64,000 bases of DNA from Epithemia pelagica (GCA_946965045.2 OX337234.1:2108001-2172000); one strand, 5' to 3'. Numbered from the stretch's first letter, positions 39,229 to 49,034 are shown. The notes: a model not told the origin generated them from the sequence alone. Numbers and translations are program-made.

Positions 39229-41259
39229 ATGGCGGAACCCTCCCGTTCGGTCTATGACTCTCCTATGGCCGAAGAACAACGAAACCCCAACAATGATGCC
39301 ACTACAAATAACAACGATAATAATAACAACAACAATCACGATGCAAGCGACGATGCTACAGCCGTTACAGCTGTTTATCACCCAATCCCCTACGAAGGCG
39401 AAGAAAAGGAGTACACAATCAAGTTCGTGTTTAGCCCGGATGACGATAAAAACAAGAGTATCGCCTTGCTCCATTACGATATTTTGTATTCGATTTCTCA
39501 AGTGTTCCCAGAAGTTAAGATTTACGACAACAGAGGTACAAAACTTAACAAGAAAAAGCTTGAATCCTTCAAGGCAGTCTCTGCATACCTACGTCATTTC
39601 GATCTACATTATTCCAAGGGCAATGAAAAGAAGGGTCGGAAACCAATGTACATCGTGATTCACCGCTTTCTTTCTAAAATCTCCATAAGTGAAATTCGCC
39701 GTCACGATTCTGTTCACGAAAAGTTGCGCCTTGGCAAAGCGAAGATGACCCAACATTTATGGAACGAAAACGAAACCAGAATTTCAAACTTAGGTTTCTT
39801 CGTCGGATACGATCCGAGTAATATTCCTGCCGACGAAATGGTTGAATCGGTTATTCTCGAGATTATCGCGAAAACGAATAAAGCGCGCAAGAAAATTCCG
39901 AAATTCAAGTGCAACTACTCGTCACCATTCTTCAAGCACGGAGATGATGAATACAAGACAAAGGCTTTCGATCTACAGTGTCGTCAACACGACGCCAAAG
40001 ACCTGCTTGAATTGCTTCAACAGACTTACGTAGAAGACCCCAAGTTCATATTCCACAAGTTCCGCCATACTAACAAGCACGTATACAGCTCCTCCATGAT
40101 CGACCAAAACACATATCTTGGCGAGAGCAGGATTGTACCAGTGTCAGGGGTGCATCCCAGTATTATGTGGACTCTCAAAGATCGGATTGCTCGAGATTTC
40201 GAAGGTGTCATCAGAATCACTGGCCTCAAAGATACAGACCGTCTCGGCCGCCACAACATTCACACCACGGAAGAACATTTCGATGCGCTCAAAGGAGCTC
40301 TTCGTATGAGTTTGACCTCACTGGTTCAACAAGAACAACATATACACAACCTCACAAACCTCAAGGAGTACGATGATCCACCAAAGCTAGCGTTTCGACA
40401 CGAGAGCTACGGTCAACAAGGAACTGGTGAGAACGACGACGCATCAACAGATCACGGCGGATCTTATGCAACATACGTCTCGGCTCTTAATTCTCTGTAT
40501 TCTGCTCGAGAAGATGATCCTCAAAACGAAGCAAACGCTACTTATTCTCGTCCTCCTAAAATGATTGGTCCGACAACACAAGTATGGAAAACAATGGCAC
40601 CGGTTCAAACAGTTGTCGCATCGTCCATGACAGAGACTAGTACCAGTCAAGTCACCAACGAAGAGTATGAACGTATGAAAACCGAAAACACAGAACTAAA
40701 ATCCGAACTGAAAGAATTAAAAGAAGCATTCAAGTCGTTCGTGTCGAAACAAGAAGAGGAGAGCGAGTCGCAACAAGAAAAGATGATGAATGCCATGATG
40801 AAAGCCATGCAACAACAAATGTCGGTGATGATGTCTCAACATTACCCAATGCCCCCATCAAATTACGTCCATCCATATCAGCAACAACCTCCCTTCGGAA
40901 TGAGCCCAATAAGTCCCCAACAGCTTCAACAGCTACCGCACAACCTCTTCCCAGCTCACCAAACAACACCGATGCCTCCCCAACAAATCCCACCAAACCA
41001 GATGCCACTCCCACAAACTCCTACACACCATCAAGCACAACCACCGATTAACCATCAGAACCAATACTCAAACAATTACCAGTACCAATATTCAGAACAA
41101 GCAAACCCAACAGAACAGAGTCAACAAGGCGCCATCAGGAAGCGTAAAGAAAACGACTCAGAACAACCGGCCACACCGCTAAAAGATGTGAGCATGGCCC
41201 AAGCAAACTCCTCCTTGCACGCGGACGAGTCCTTGGCCGACTCAAGTACGCAATCATGA
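39229..41259 (+). CDS. ORF1 protein of the LINE-like element
   Basis: 676 aa from ATG 39229 in strong context (ACCATGG). The N-terminal 45 residues are Asn/Asp-rich. A globular part (about 50-360) contains IKFVFSPDDDKNKSIALL and repeated basic patches. A coiled coil follows near residues 478-525 (EEYERMKTENTELKSELKEL), then Met/Gln/Pro-rich low complexity (QQQMSVMMSQHYPMPP) to the end. No CCHC knuckle, RRM or esterase motif is seen. By position it is the nucleic-acid-binding ORF1 of a non-LTR element; the coiled coil suggests oligomerisation, as in L1 ORF1p. Its TGA (41257-41259) overlaps the ORF2 ATG (41256-41258). Confidence 0.8.
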   Translation: MAEPSRSVYDSPMAEEQRNPNNDATTNNNDNNNNNNHDASDDATAVTAVYHPIPYEGEEKEYTIKFVFSPDDDKNKSIALLHYDILYSISQVFPEVKIYDNRGTKLNKKKLESFKAVSAYLRHFDLHYSKGNEKKGRKPMYIVIHRFLSKISISEIRRHDSVHEKLRLGKAKMTQHLWNENETRISNLGFFVGYDPSNIPADEMVESVILEIIAKTNKARKKIPKFKCNYSSPFFKHGDDEYKTKAFDLQCRQHDAKDLLELLQQTYVEDPKFIFHKFRHTNKHVYSSSMIDQNTYLGESRIVPVSGVHPSIMWTLKDRIARDFEGVIRITGLKDTDRLGRHNIHTTEEHFDALKGALRMSLTSLVQQEQHIHNLTNLKEYDDPPKLAFRHESYGQQGTGENDDASTDHGGSYATYVSALNSLYSAREDDPQNEANATYSRPPKMIGPTTQVWKTMAPVQTVVASSMTETSTSQVTNEEYERMKTENTELKSELKELKEAFKSFVSKQEEESESQQEKMMNAMMKAMQQQMSVMMSQHYPMPPSNYVHPYQQQPPFGMSPISPQQLQQLPHNLFPAHQTTPMPPQQIPPNQMPLPQTPTHHQAQPPINHQNQYSNNYQYQYSEQANPTEQSQQGAIRKRKENDSEQPATPLKDVSMAQANSSLHADESLADSSTQS

Positions 41260-43583
41260 GTGAGACCAATCTGGATAGCGCTGTAAGTTTAACCAACAAT
41301 ACATCAACAACTTTACCACAACATCCTTTTGTACAACTACTATCCATACATCCTTTCACAACAACAACTACCGATCAGGAATCAGAGAACAACGGCGACG
41401 CCTCGAGCAATGCCGAAAACACCATAACAACCGATCAGGAATCTGAGAACAACGGCAATGCCTCGAGCAACGCCACCACAAACAATACAGCCGAACAGGT
41501 TATCGAAAACAACGACAGCGCCTCGAGCGTAGTCGCAGCCGACTATACATCCACACCACCCACAACAACTCAACAACATCATACTACTATTCCAGGCACC
41601 CCAAACAACGATGACGCCACGAGCGATAACGGTGACGACTACCCAAGAAACGACATCGAATATCTTGACGTCGCAGAGAACAGCAACATCCAAGGAAACG
41701 AAACCCAATATAAAACAGATGACTTCATTGGACCAGAGACAGACGATATAAAACCACAAAATACCTTCAGAGTCTTTGGTTGCAATCCTAATGGATTCAA
41801 GACTTTGTTACACAGCGGAGGTACTTTCGCAGAGTACTGTGAAGAATTGAGTCGACTAGACGCTGACACATGGTGTTTCTATGAGACAAATCTTGATACA
41901 ACTCAGTCTCAAGTTCGAAATGCACTCCATACAACAATACAGCGACATACAGAGCACTCAAGAATATGTTACGGGAGTACCAATATTCCATCCCCACGTA
42001 ATACTCCATATAAACCAGGCGGGACCTTGATAGCGTCACAAGGCAAGTCCACTGGAAGAATCACAACTCAAGGCACTGACAGCATGGGCCGGTGGTCCTA
42101 CCAAGTCTTTTCATGTCGCGGCAACAAGACACTGACAATTATCTCAGCCTACCAAGTATGCCGTCAATCTTTATTGACTGTGGGAGAAGAAGACAACAAC
42201 AGAGTTCGATCATTTACAGCGTCGGCGCAACAATTGTCTATGCTACGTCAAGCAAATAGAGGAGCAAACCCAAGGGAAGCATTTATCTCGGATTTGACTG
42301 ACTTCATCAGACAATGCAGAGCTCGCAACTCTGAAATTTTGCTGGTAGGAGATTTCAACGAAGCCTTGTCAGACATAAACAACGGCATGACAAAACTTTG
42401 TTCTGAGCTTCAATTGCATGACTTGATGGGAGAACAACTTGGCTCCACCTCCTTTGCAACATTCGTAAACGGTTGTGAACGTATCGATTACGCTCTCTGC
42501 ACACCGCACGTTTCCACCGCAGTCACAAAAGCCTGCTATGAACCCTTCAAACACCGAGACATACCAAACGATCACCGGAATATGGTCATTGACTTCAACA
42601 TCGAGCGACTATTCGGGAATAGTACCCAACAACTTGGTCCGATTGCCAGCCGAGACTTCACGAGTAAAGACAGGAGCTCGAACAGAGTTTATATCGAACA
42701 GAAGTACAAGTTCTGCGTACAACATAACTTCGCTAGCAGACTCGACTCTCTCAAGGAAAATTGGAACCCGCGATTGGCCGAAAGACTGGACAGAGACTTC
42801 CAGAGAGCTGGAGAACACGCAAGTCGCAAGTGCGCTAAAAAACCACGCAGCATTCCTTTCGTGAAACAGCTGGCTAGCTTGAGAACTCGCAAAAACCTGC
42901 TTCTCAAACTGATTTCTGCTGCAAAATGGAACAAGTCATTCGACTCTGGAATTTTATACACAACACGAAACCAGTCAGTTGTGAACGTCCCAACAACATT
43001 AGAAGCATGCCAACAAGAATGTCGGATCGTCCAACGCCAAATCCGGGAAATGACTAAGGACGCAGTTCATCACCGGCACAACGCATTACAAGCAGAGCTT
43101 AACCAAGCCATTGCCTCTGGTAACAAACAACAATCAAAAGCGCTTAAACACCGAATGGCTGCAGAGCGTACCAAAGCCATGTATGCGAAATTGAGGCAAT
43201 GTAGAGGCAATTTGAAGACCGGAATTACTCGACTAGATGTCCCAGCTGATCCCACTACGACAGATTACACAGGGTGCACGGAATGGCTGACAATTGATAC
43301 TCCTGAAGAAATCGAGGATAGATTGTTGACAAGAAACAGACGACACTTTGGACAAGCCCATAACACCTTCCCCACGAAGCCACCCTTCTCCGAATGGTGT
43401 GACTGGGGAGCCTCAACACACACAGCTGAGCTTATACTTGAAGGTGACTGGCAAAGCGAAGAACTTGACGAAATGCAACAGTCGCTCATAGATCACATGA
43501 AGGCACGAGTGACTCTCGACGCGATTCCAGCTCCGATCACCAAAGAAGAGTGGATGAGCAAAATCAAAATATGGCCCGAATGA
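41256..43583 (+). CDS. ORF2 part 1: AP-like (EEP) endonuclease and start of RT region, ending at an in-frame TGA
   Basis: 775 aa. The N-terminal 170 residues are low complexity with repeats of DQESENNG and NASSNA. The endonuclease follows: FGCNPNG (Asn), CFYETNL (metal-binding Glu), GRWSYQVFSC, IISAYQV, EILLVGDFNEAL (Asp/Asn) and NDHRNMVIDF (catalytic Asp-His). All expected EEP-family residues are visible, so it can be expected to nick target DNA for primed reverse transcription. The end part (about 530-775) is the usual linker to RT. The stop at 43581-43583 interrupts the frame just before TTTSPSGFHLGH, a conserved RT-start motif, and coding continues in the same frame. Confidence 0.85.
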   Translation: MSETNLDSAVSLTNNTSTTLPQHPFVQLLSIHPFTTTTTDQESENNGDASSNAENTITTDQESENNGNASSNATTNNTAEQVIENNDSASSVVAADYTSTPPTTTQQHHTTIPGTPNNDDATSDNGDDYPRNDIEYLDVAENSNIQGNETQYKTDDFIGPETDDIKPQNTFRVFGCNPNGFKTLLHSGGTFAEYCEELSRLDADTWCFYETNLDTTQSQVRNALHTTIQRHTEHSRICYGSTNIPSPRNTPYKPGGTLIASQGKSTGRITTQGTDSMGRWSYQVFSCRGNKTLTIISAYQVCRQSLLTVGEEDNNRVRSFTASAQQLSMLRQANRGANPREAFISDLTDFIRQCRARNSEILLVGDFNEALSDINNGMTKLCSELQLHDLMGEQLGSTSFATFVNGCERIDYALCTPHVSTAVTKACYEPFKHRDIPNDHRNMVIDFNIERLFGNSTQQLGPIASRDFTSKDRSSNRVYIEQKYKFCVQHNFASRLDSLKENWNPRLAERLDRDFQRAGEHASRKCAKKPRSIPFVKQLASLRTRKNLLLKLISAAKWNKSFDSGILYTTRNQSVVNVPTTLEACQQECRIVQRQIREMTKDAVHHRHNALQAELNQAIASGNKQQSKALKHRMAAERTKAMYAKLRQCRGNLKTGITRLDVPADPTTTDYTGCTEWLTIDTPEEIEDRLLTRNRRHFGQAHNTFPTKPPFSEWCDWGASTHTAELILEGDWQSEELDEMQQSLIDHMKARVTLDAIPAPITKEEWMSKIKIWPE

Positions 43584-46500
43584 ACAACTACCTCACCATC
43601 CGGTTTCCATTTAGGGCACAGCAAAGCACTAGTTGCCCCTCATGATCTTGATACGACAACCGAAGAAGGACAAGAAGTAGAAGCAAAACGAGAAGCTTTG
43701 ATCGAATGGCAAGTCGGCCTTATAAACTGTGCTCTCGTCAACAACTACTCCTACGAAAGATGGAAGCACATCGTCAATGTGATGATCCTAAAAGAGCCCA
43801 ACAATCTACGTATTCACCGTCTTCGTGTCATTCATCTCTACGAACAAGATTACAATCTTGTCCTAGCGATCAAATGGAGGCAACTCATCCAATTAGGCAC
43901 CAATCAACGGACATTGCACCCAATGCAATTTGGAGGAGTTCCAGGCCGTGATGCCGTCATTCCAACACTATGCGAAGAACTACAATACGAAATATCACGG
44001 GCCAGCAAACGCCCGTTGGTTCATCTCGACTACGACGCGACGGCGTGTTATGACCGCATTGTTCTTTCCTTCGGTAGTCTCGCTTCTAGAAGCTTCGGTC
44101 AACATCGCTCTATTGTGTTTGTCAACGCTAAAACACTAGAGGAAGCGAAATATTATCTCAAGACCAAACTCGGCGTATCAGAACGCCACTACCAACACTG
44201 TCAACTTTTTCCAATCTACGGGTCCGGGCAAGGAGCAGGAAACTCTCCAGCCATTTGGTGTGTCATCTCGACAATTCTCTTCGACACCTACGACGAAAAA
44301 GCAAACGGCAGCGTTTTTCATAGCCCCGATGGTTCTGTCTCAACTGCAATCCACATGATCGGATTCGTAGACGACACCAGTGGAAGCGTGAACGATTTTC
44401 TGCGAGACAGTCAAGCACCACCTGAGCACTATATCGAAAAAGCTCAAAGCGACGCTCAGCGATGGAACGATCTACTCAGTCTATCCGGCGGTGCTCTTAA
44501 TGTCGAGAAATGTTCCTATCACTTTCTCTATTATACGTTCAACGTCGACGGACTTGCAACCCTCCAACCCGACTCCTTCGGACCAAGGATTACCATCAAG
44601 TTCCACGACTCTGATCAGGCGACTCCCATTAAACAACTCTCTTCGTATCGCAGCCACAAAACATTGGGCGTGCAAAAATCGCCTTTCTGTACGGATAAAG
44701 GTCTGTTCCTTGCCCTTGCCAAGAAGAATCAAAAACATGCTTCAGTCATGGCTAGTAGTCCGTTTTCGAGAACCGACGCCTGGGCTTACTATCATGCAAT
44801 TTACTTACCGAGCATATGCTATCCACTTCCCTCTTCCACTCTGTCCGATGCACATTGTAATGCTTTACAAGTGCAATTCAAAAAAGCCTTTTTACCCAAA
44901 TACGGCTTCAATCGACATATGCCAAATGCCATTGTCTACGGACCCAGTGATCTTGGAGGCCTTGGACTTCGTACACTTTCTGTCGAAAGGGGAATCTCCC
45001 AGACCTATCTTCTACTGGCATGTCTTCGCTCTCCTGGCGTCCCTGCCAAGCTAGCCAATATCGCCATCTCTTGGGCACAGTTTCTTGCTGGTACTAGCGT
45101 GTCTGTTTTCGAGGACGTTTCAACTCCGATACCATATCTTGCACCGATGAAATGGATCCCCCAAGTACGACAGTTCCTTCACTCAACAAACTGCCACATC
45201 GAACTCGAAGCTACGTTCCTCCCCAAACTTCAACGAGAGAATGACCGATTCCTGATGGATCTTGTACTCGAGTCAATGACTCTTACCCCGATGGAACTCC
45301 AGATGCTGAACGCTTGTCGCATGTACCTGGGTGTCACCTTACTCAGTGATATAGTTACTCCTGATGGCAAGAAACTGTCACTATTCACCACAGAATATCG
45401 TCACGATAACTTTTCAACCCATCACGGCTTGATTCCGTATCAAACAAAGCCCAGCTCTCGAGCGTGGAATCAATGGCACAAATTGCTGGAACTTCTTCGA
45501 CAACCAAGCTCTCCATTTCTTCTAGCGACTCCCCTTGGTCGATGGCTCGTTCCAGGCCATGAAACATACCGCCATTGGAAATACTTGGTGGACTGCCCCA
45601 GCTGCACACTTTACGTCTCTGAACAGGACGGGTACCGCCATTACTGGTATCAACATCCGTTATTTCTTCCTACGTCTCAAATGTCGCCGAAACCTCCCCC
45701 CACTGCTGTTCCCGCTCATGTGATTCAAAATGGCCCTGGATTCTTCTTGTCACCATGCTGCCCACAGCAATTGCCTCCCACACCATCTTCTCCGAACTCA
45801 TTTCTTGAGTACACAGCTAGTCTTGCCAGATGGGACCAACAGCTTCTCTCCCAACTTGACTTTCTTTGTCCGACTGCTGCGATACATCATGTTTTCCAAA
45901 CAACAAACCGCCTTCTCTTCTGTAGTGACGGCTCAGCTGCTCTTTTCACCGGCAAGTTTGGCTCCATTTGCAGCACTCCTCATGGTCAACGCCTGTTCCA
46001 TCTTCGCGGTCCGGCTCCCGGGTACAGAACCTCGTCTTTTCGCTCTGAGAGTTATGGTATGCTTGCGATTCTACGAAGCATTTTTCACATCACAAAGTTT
46101 CTCGGTCTCCACCTCCAGTCCCAACTTCTTCTTTATACAGACTCGAAAAGTCTAATTCAAACTGTCGAGAAACGTCTCGAATGGGCATACGATTTCCCAT
46201 ACTCGACTATGGAAGCAGATTGGGATATCCAACAATCCATCACGTACACCCTCCGCCAATTTCCTGTGATTCCACAGTTTTTTCATGTACGTGGACACCA
46301 AGACAGAACCAGATCTTATGAGACACTCCCACTCCCAGCCCAACTTAATGTCGATGCAGACCGTCTTGCTGAAGATTACGAGTACCCAGCTTCAATCTCA
46401 TCCACACATGCTCCTCTCATTTCAGGCAGCCACGCCATGCTCCACACACCACTCGGTACTGTTCACTCAAACTACCGTGGTACCCTACGGTATCTTGCTA

Positions 46501-47339
46501 CATGGACCACTCTTCGTGATTACCTTACAAACAAGTACGACTGGCCTCTCTCGGTGTATGACTCAATCGATTGGCCTGCCCATGGCCGCGTCATCAAAGC
46601 CTCTTTCGCCCGGCGCCATTTTTTGATAAAACTCATCCATGACTGGCTTCCCCTTGGATACCTGCGCTCACGTTATGCAGTTTTTTACTCGGAAACGTGT
46701 CCTCTTTGCACTCCACCTGTTGTTGAGACTCGAACGCACTTTCTCCGCTGTCCTCACCGTCAATGGAAAGGTTCTATGATTACCGAACTACAACAATTTT
46801 GGCGACATCAGCACCTTGATCCTAACTTGTCCTTGATTCTGACCGAAATGATCCATTCTTGGCTTGCAAATCTTCCACCTGTGTTCCCTACTTTTCCCGA
46901 TCTTTATCGCACCCTTATCACTAACCAACGACTTATTGGCTTTGAGCAACTTTTCCTCGGACGCTTCTCACGGTTGTGGAGTCGACTTCAAGATTCATAT
47001 CTTTCTCAACGGAACCTTGCTAAACGCTCGATCTCTGGCACACACTTTGTCACAGGCTCAATAAAAATCATGTGGAAACATATTCACACTCTTTGGATAA
47101 CTCGGAACCAAGACGTCCATGGCAATACACCACCTACTATTGAAGCAGCTGCCTACGCTCAAGCTCAACGCGAAGTCTGCGCTCTTTATGATCTACAACA
47201 TCAAGTTCCCGTGGCTTATCGTGATATTTTCTACTCTTCTACCGATGCCCACTTCGAAGCGGAAACTTCCTCGTTTCTGCTTCGCTCCTGGATTAACACC
47301 TGGCGTCCTGTTATCAGCAGGACTGTTTCACTCTCCTAA
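43584..47339 (+). CDS. ORF2 part 2: reverse transcriptase, RNase H and C-terminal zinc finger
   Basis: About 1251 codons continuing the ORF2 frame after TGA 43581, with no ATG at its beginning. RT: TTTSPSGFHLGHSKAL, then QFGGVPGRDAVIP, motif A HLDYDATACYDRI, motif B GSGQGAGNSPAIWC, motif C IGFVDDTSG (FVDD form) and later GGALNVEKCSYHF. RNase H (about 45910-46380): CSDGSAA, SESYGMLAI, YTDSKSL and NVDADRLAED. A CCHC-type finger follows (CPLC ... THFLRCPH near 46700-46760). All catalytic Asp/Glu residues are present, so the only visible lesion is the single TGA. RNase H plus AP endonuclease places it near the I/Tad/Ambal-type non-LTR clades. Confidence 0.9.
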   Translation, partial: TTTSPSGFHLGHSKALVAPHDLDTTTEEGQEVEAKREALIEWQVGLINCALVNNYSYERWKHIVNVMILKEPNNLRIHRLRVIHLYEQDYNLVLAIKWRQLIQLGTNQRTLHPMQFGGVPGRDAVIPTLCEELQYEISRASKRPLVHLDYDATACYDRIVLSFGSLASRSFGQHRSIVFVNAKTLEEAKYYLKTKLGVSERHYQHCQLFPIYGSGQGAGNSPAIWCVISTILFDTYDEKANGSVFHSPDGSVSTAIHMIGFVDDTSGSVNDFLRDSQAPPEHYIEKAQSDAQRWNDLLSLSGGALNVEKCSYHFLYYTFNVDGLATLQPDSFGPRITIKFHDSDQATPIKQLSSYRSHKTLGVQKSPFCTDKGLFLALAKKNQKHASVMASSPFSRTDAWAYYHAIYLPSICYPLPSSTLSDAHCNALQVQFKKAFLPKYGFNRHMPNAIVYGPSDLGGLGLRTLSVERGISQTYLLLACLRSPGVPAKLANIAISWAQFLAGTSVSVFEDVSTPIPYLAPMKWIPQVRQFLHSTNCHIELEATFLPKLQRENDRFLMDLVLESMTLTPMELQMLNACRMYLGVTLLSDIVTPDGKKLSLFTTEYRHDNFSTHHGLIPYQTKPSSRAWNQWHKLLELLRQPSSPFLLATPLGRWLVPGHETYRHWKYLVDCPSCTLYVSEQDGYRHYWYQHPLFLPTSQMSPKPPPTAVPAHVIQNGPGFFLSPCCPQQLPPTPSSPNSFLEYTASLARWDQQLLSQLDFLCPTAAIHHVFQTTNRLLFCSDGSAALFTGKFGSICSTPHGQRLFHLRGPAPGYRTSSFRSESYGMLAILRSIFHITKFLGLHLQSQLLLYTDSKSLIQTVEKRLEWAYDFPYSTMEADWDIQQSITYTLRQFPVIPQFFHVRGHQDRTRSYETLPLPAQLNVDADRLAEDYEYPASISSTHAPLISGSHAMLHTPLGTVHSNYRGTLRYLATWTTLRDYLTNKYDWPLSVYDSIDWPAHGRVIKASFARRHFLIKLIHDWLPLGYLRSRYAVFYSETCPLCTPPVVETRTHFLRCPHRQWKGSMITELQQFWRHQHLDPNLSLILTEMIHSWLANLPPVFPTFPDLYRTLITNQRLIGFEQLFLGRFSRLWSRLQDSYLSQRNLAKRSISGTHFVTGSIKIMWKHIHTLWITRNQDVHGNTPPTIEAAAYAQAQREVCALYDLQHQVPVAYRDIFYSSTDAHFEAETSSFLLRSWINTWRPVISRTVSLS

Positions 47340-47413
47340 CCGACCTCTCCATGTTTCTCCCCCCTGTCATACCTTGTCCCGTTCTTTAGTCCTCGCTTCA
47401 CATTTTGTGTGGA

Positions 47414-47486
47414 GCCAGGCGCGTCGGTCGACGCTACCCTAGCGGGTGCGCGCGGCAGCGTTAAAATAGATTGTACCTTTTTTTTT
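47414..47486 (-). repeat. Right terminal inverted repeat of the LINE-like element
   Basis: 73 bp, the inverted copy of 38902-38974, ending in nine T. Seventeen bases spanning its last base and the flank (47486-47502) match the element's own 5' UTR at 39066-39082, possibly a trace of a nested or rearranged insertion, or chance in GT-rich sequence. Confidence 0.88.
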
Positions 47487-47825
47487 GTGGTTGTGGGGAA
47501 TTGCCCCGCCCCCCGCCCCCTAAAACTAAAACAGCAGCACACTTTTTTACGCACACTGCCGACTTCACTGATGTCATCTTGTCAGCCACGTGTTTCTCCA
47601 AACTCGGGATTCTCCATGAATGCACTTGAATGCATGCGGACGAAGAGTTCACTTCACCGCAGTCGAACAGAACTAAAAACTTTTGAGCGAGAGAGCTCGT
47701 ATGACTTGGTTGTCTCTCCACCACCACGAACTAAGAAAGGAATAATCTACAGAGTCGGACACAAGAAACGAAAGAACGAGCTGTCGGCTCAATCTGTTAT
47801 TGACTCATTTATAAACTACAACAAC
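47487..47825. other. Upstream region of TerC
   Basis: 339 bp between the retroelement end and the TerC ATG. It has a C-rich run (CCCCGCCCCCCGCCCCC, about 47504-47520). The TerC frame is open through this region but has no signal-peptide character, so it is taken as promoter and 5' UTR. Confidence 0.5.
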
Positions 47826-49034
47826 ATGAGGAGAGCTCTTTTCGTTGCCTTGTTGGTACAGGCGTTGTCCTGCGGTCTCCATGTTGATGGGTTTACATCC
47901 GCCCCAGGAGCTTTTATGAGAAGGCCAAGGGATGTTTCTCCCATCAAACCACAATTGTTGAACACACGGTCACGAGTTTTGGGAAGTAAGGTGGATGCCA
48001 TTGAAACACAATCTGAAGACCGGGTAATTTCGAATGCCGACGAATCGGGACAAGGCATGAAGCCCCCCTTTACTGTTACAATTGAGGGTGACAACCAAAC
48101 TTATGGAAAGGCTGTCAAAAGAACCCTGGCATGGATTGGTGCAGCCTCTGTTTTTGGTGGTGGATTGTGGGCCTTGTACGGCCCGGAGGTGGGACAAGAA
48201 TTTTTTGCCGGCTACCTTGTCGAACAAAGCCTTTCCGTCGACAATTTATTTGTATTTTTGTTGCTCTTTGAATACTTCCGAGTCCCTCAAAAATATCAAG
48301 ACCGCGTGTTGAATTGGGGCATCTTTGGGGCAGTTGTCATGCGGGCTATCATGATTGGGATTGGATCAGCTGCCTTGGCAAACTTTCATGAGGTACTCTT
48401 GGTATTTGCCGCCATTCTGCTGTTTAGTTCGTTCGCATTCTTTCTGGGAGACAATGATGAGGAAGACGAAGACTTCAGCGAAAATACAATTGTTCGATTT
48501 TCCAAAAGTCTGATACCGTCAACGGAAAAGTTTGACGGTGACCGATTCTTCACCCTGATGGATGGTGTACGGAAAGCAACACCATTGTTAATATGCACTA
48601 TTGCGGTGGAAATCAGTGACGTCGTATTTGCAGTGGATAGCATTCCTGCTGTGTTTGGGGTAACAGAGGTAAGGGTTCATTCGAAAGGCGAAAAACTTTG
48701 TTGGTAGATCATGAGAAAACTCAGCTGTCCTTTGTCTTGTCCGTTCCAGAATCCCTTGATTGTGTTCTCGTCGAACATGTTTGCAATTATGGGTTTGAGA
48801 AGTATGTATACAATACTTTCCAAGGCAGCATCGGAGCTCAAGTACCTTGAGCCAGCCGTAGCTGTTGTTCTCGGGTTTATTGGGAGCAAGATGATTGCCG
48901 AATATTTCGACTTTCGAGTGCCGACCGAGGTTGCTCTAGTCGTTGTTGCGTCGATGCTCGGAACAGGCATCGCTGCATCTCTGATAGACAAGCAAGACAC
49001 AGAGGAAGAAGGGCAGAATGGAGCCTCTTCGTGA
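47826..49034 (+). CDS. TerC-family integral membrane protein, plastid-targeted
   Basis: Exons 47826-48668 and 48750-49034. The 81-bp intron (GTAAGG...TTCCAG) falls on a codon boundary. 375 aa. MRRALFVALLVQALSCGLHV is a signal peptide, and GFTSAPGAF provides the Phe-containing plastid cleavage motif. Seven or more helices carry TerC signatures: YLVEQSLSVDNLFVFLLLF (acidic pair of the metal site), RVLNWGIFGAVVMRAIMI, AVEISDVVFAVDSIPAVFG, and across the intron FGVTE then NPLIVFSSNMFAIMGLRSMY. In plants the plastid TerC homologue is needed for thylakoid membrane biogenesis; the bacterial family handles metal ions. A longer in-frame start exists upstream, but the signal peptide supports 47826. Confidence 0.92.

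Larger units (their letters stand above)
38902..47486 (+). mobile_element. LINE-like retroelement bounded by terminal inverted repeats
   Basis: 8585 bp. The outer 73 bp at each end are inverted copies (5 mismatches), both starting with nine A then GGTACA. Between them lie a leader, ORF1 and a long ORF2 coding for AP-type endonuclease, reverse transcriptase, RNase H and a CCHC finger, the order found in non-LTR retrotransposons. No LTRs, integrase or protease is present, and no poly(A) tail lies at the 3' end in sense orientation. No target-site duplication is apparent outside the inverted repeats (GCGAAG left, GTGGTT right). Either the element belongs to an unusual family with inverted ends, or a LINE has landed inside a TIR element. 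It sits between the divergent GT31-like and TerC genes. Confidence 0.85.

Noticed and set aside
39229-47339. Ty3- or copia-type LTR element instead of a LINE
   Set aside because: No direct LTRs, protease or integrase, while an AP-type endonuclease and LINE-type RT are present; the end repeats are inverted.
38902-47486. Mutator-like (MULE) element carrying a LINE, judged by long inverted repeats
   Set aside because: No 9-bp target duplication is found next to the repeats and no MULE transposase is present; not excluded as an old nested case, but unsupported.
47409-47825. Long N-terminal extension of TerC from an upstream in-frame start
   Set aside because: The extension begins inside the retroelement's inverted repeat, is low complexity, and would bury the signal peptide that starts at 47826.
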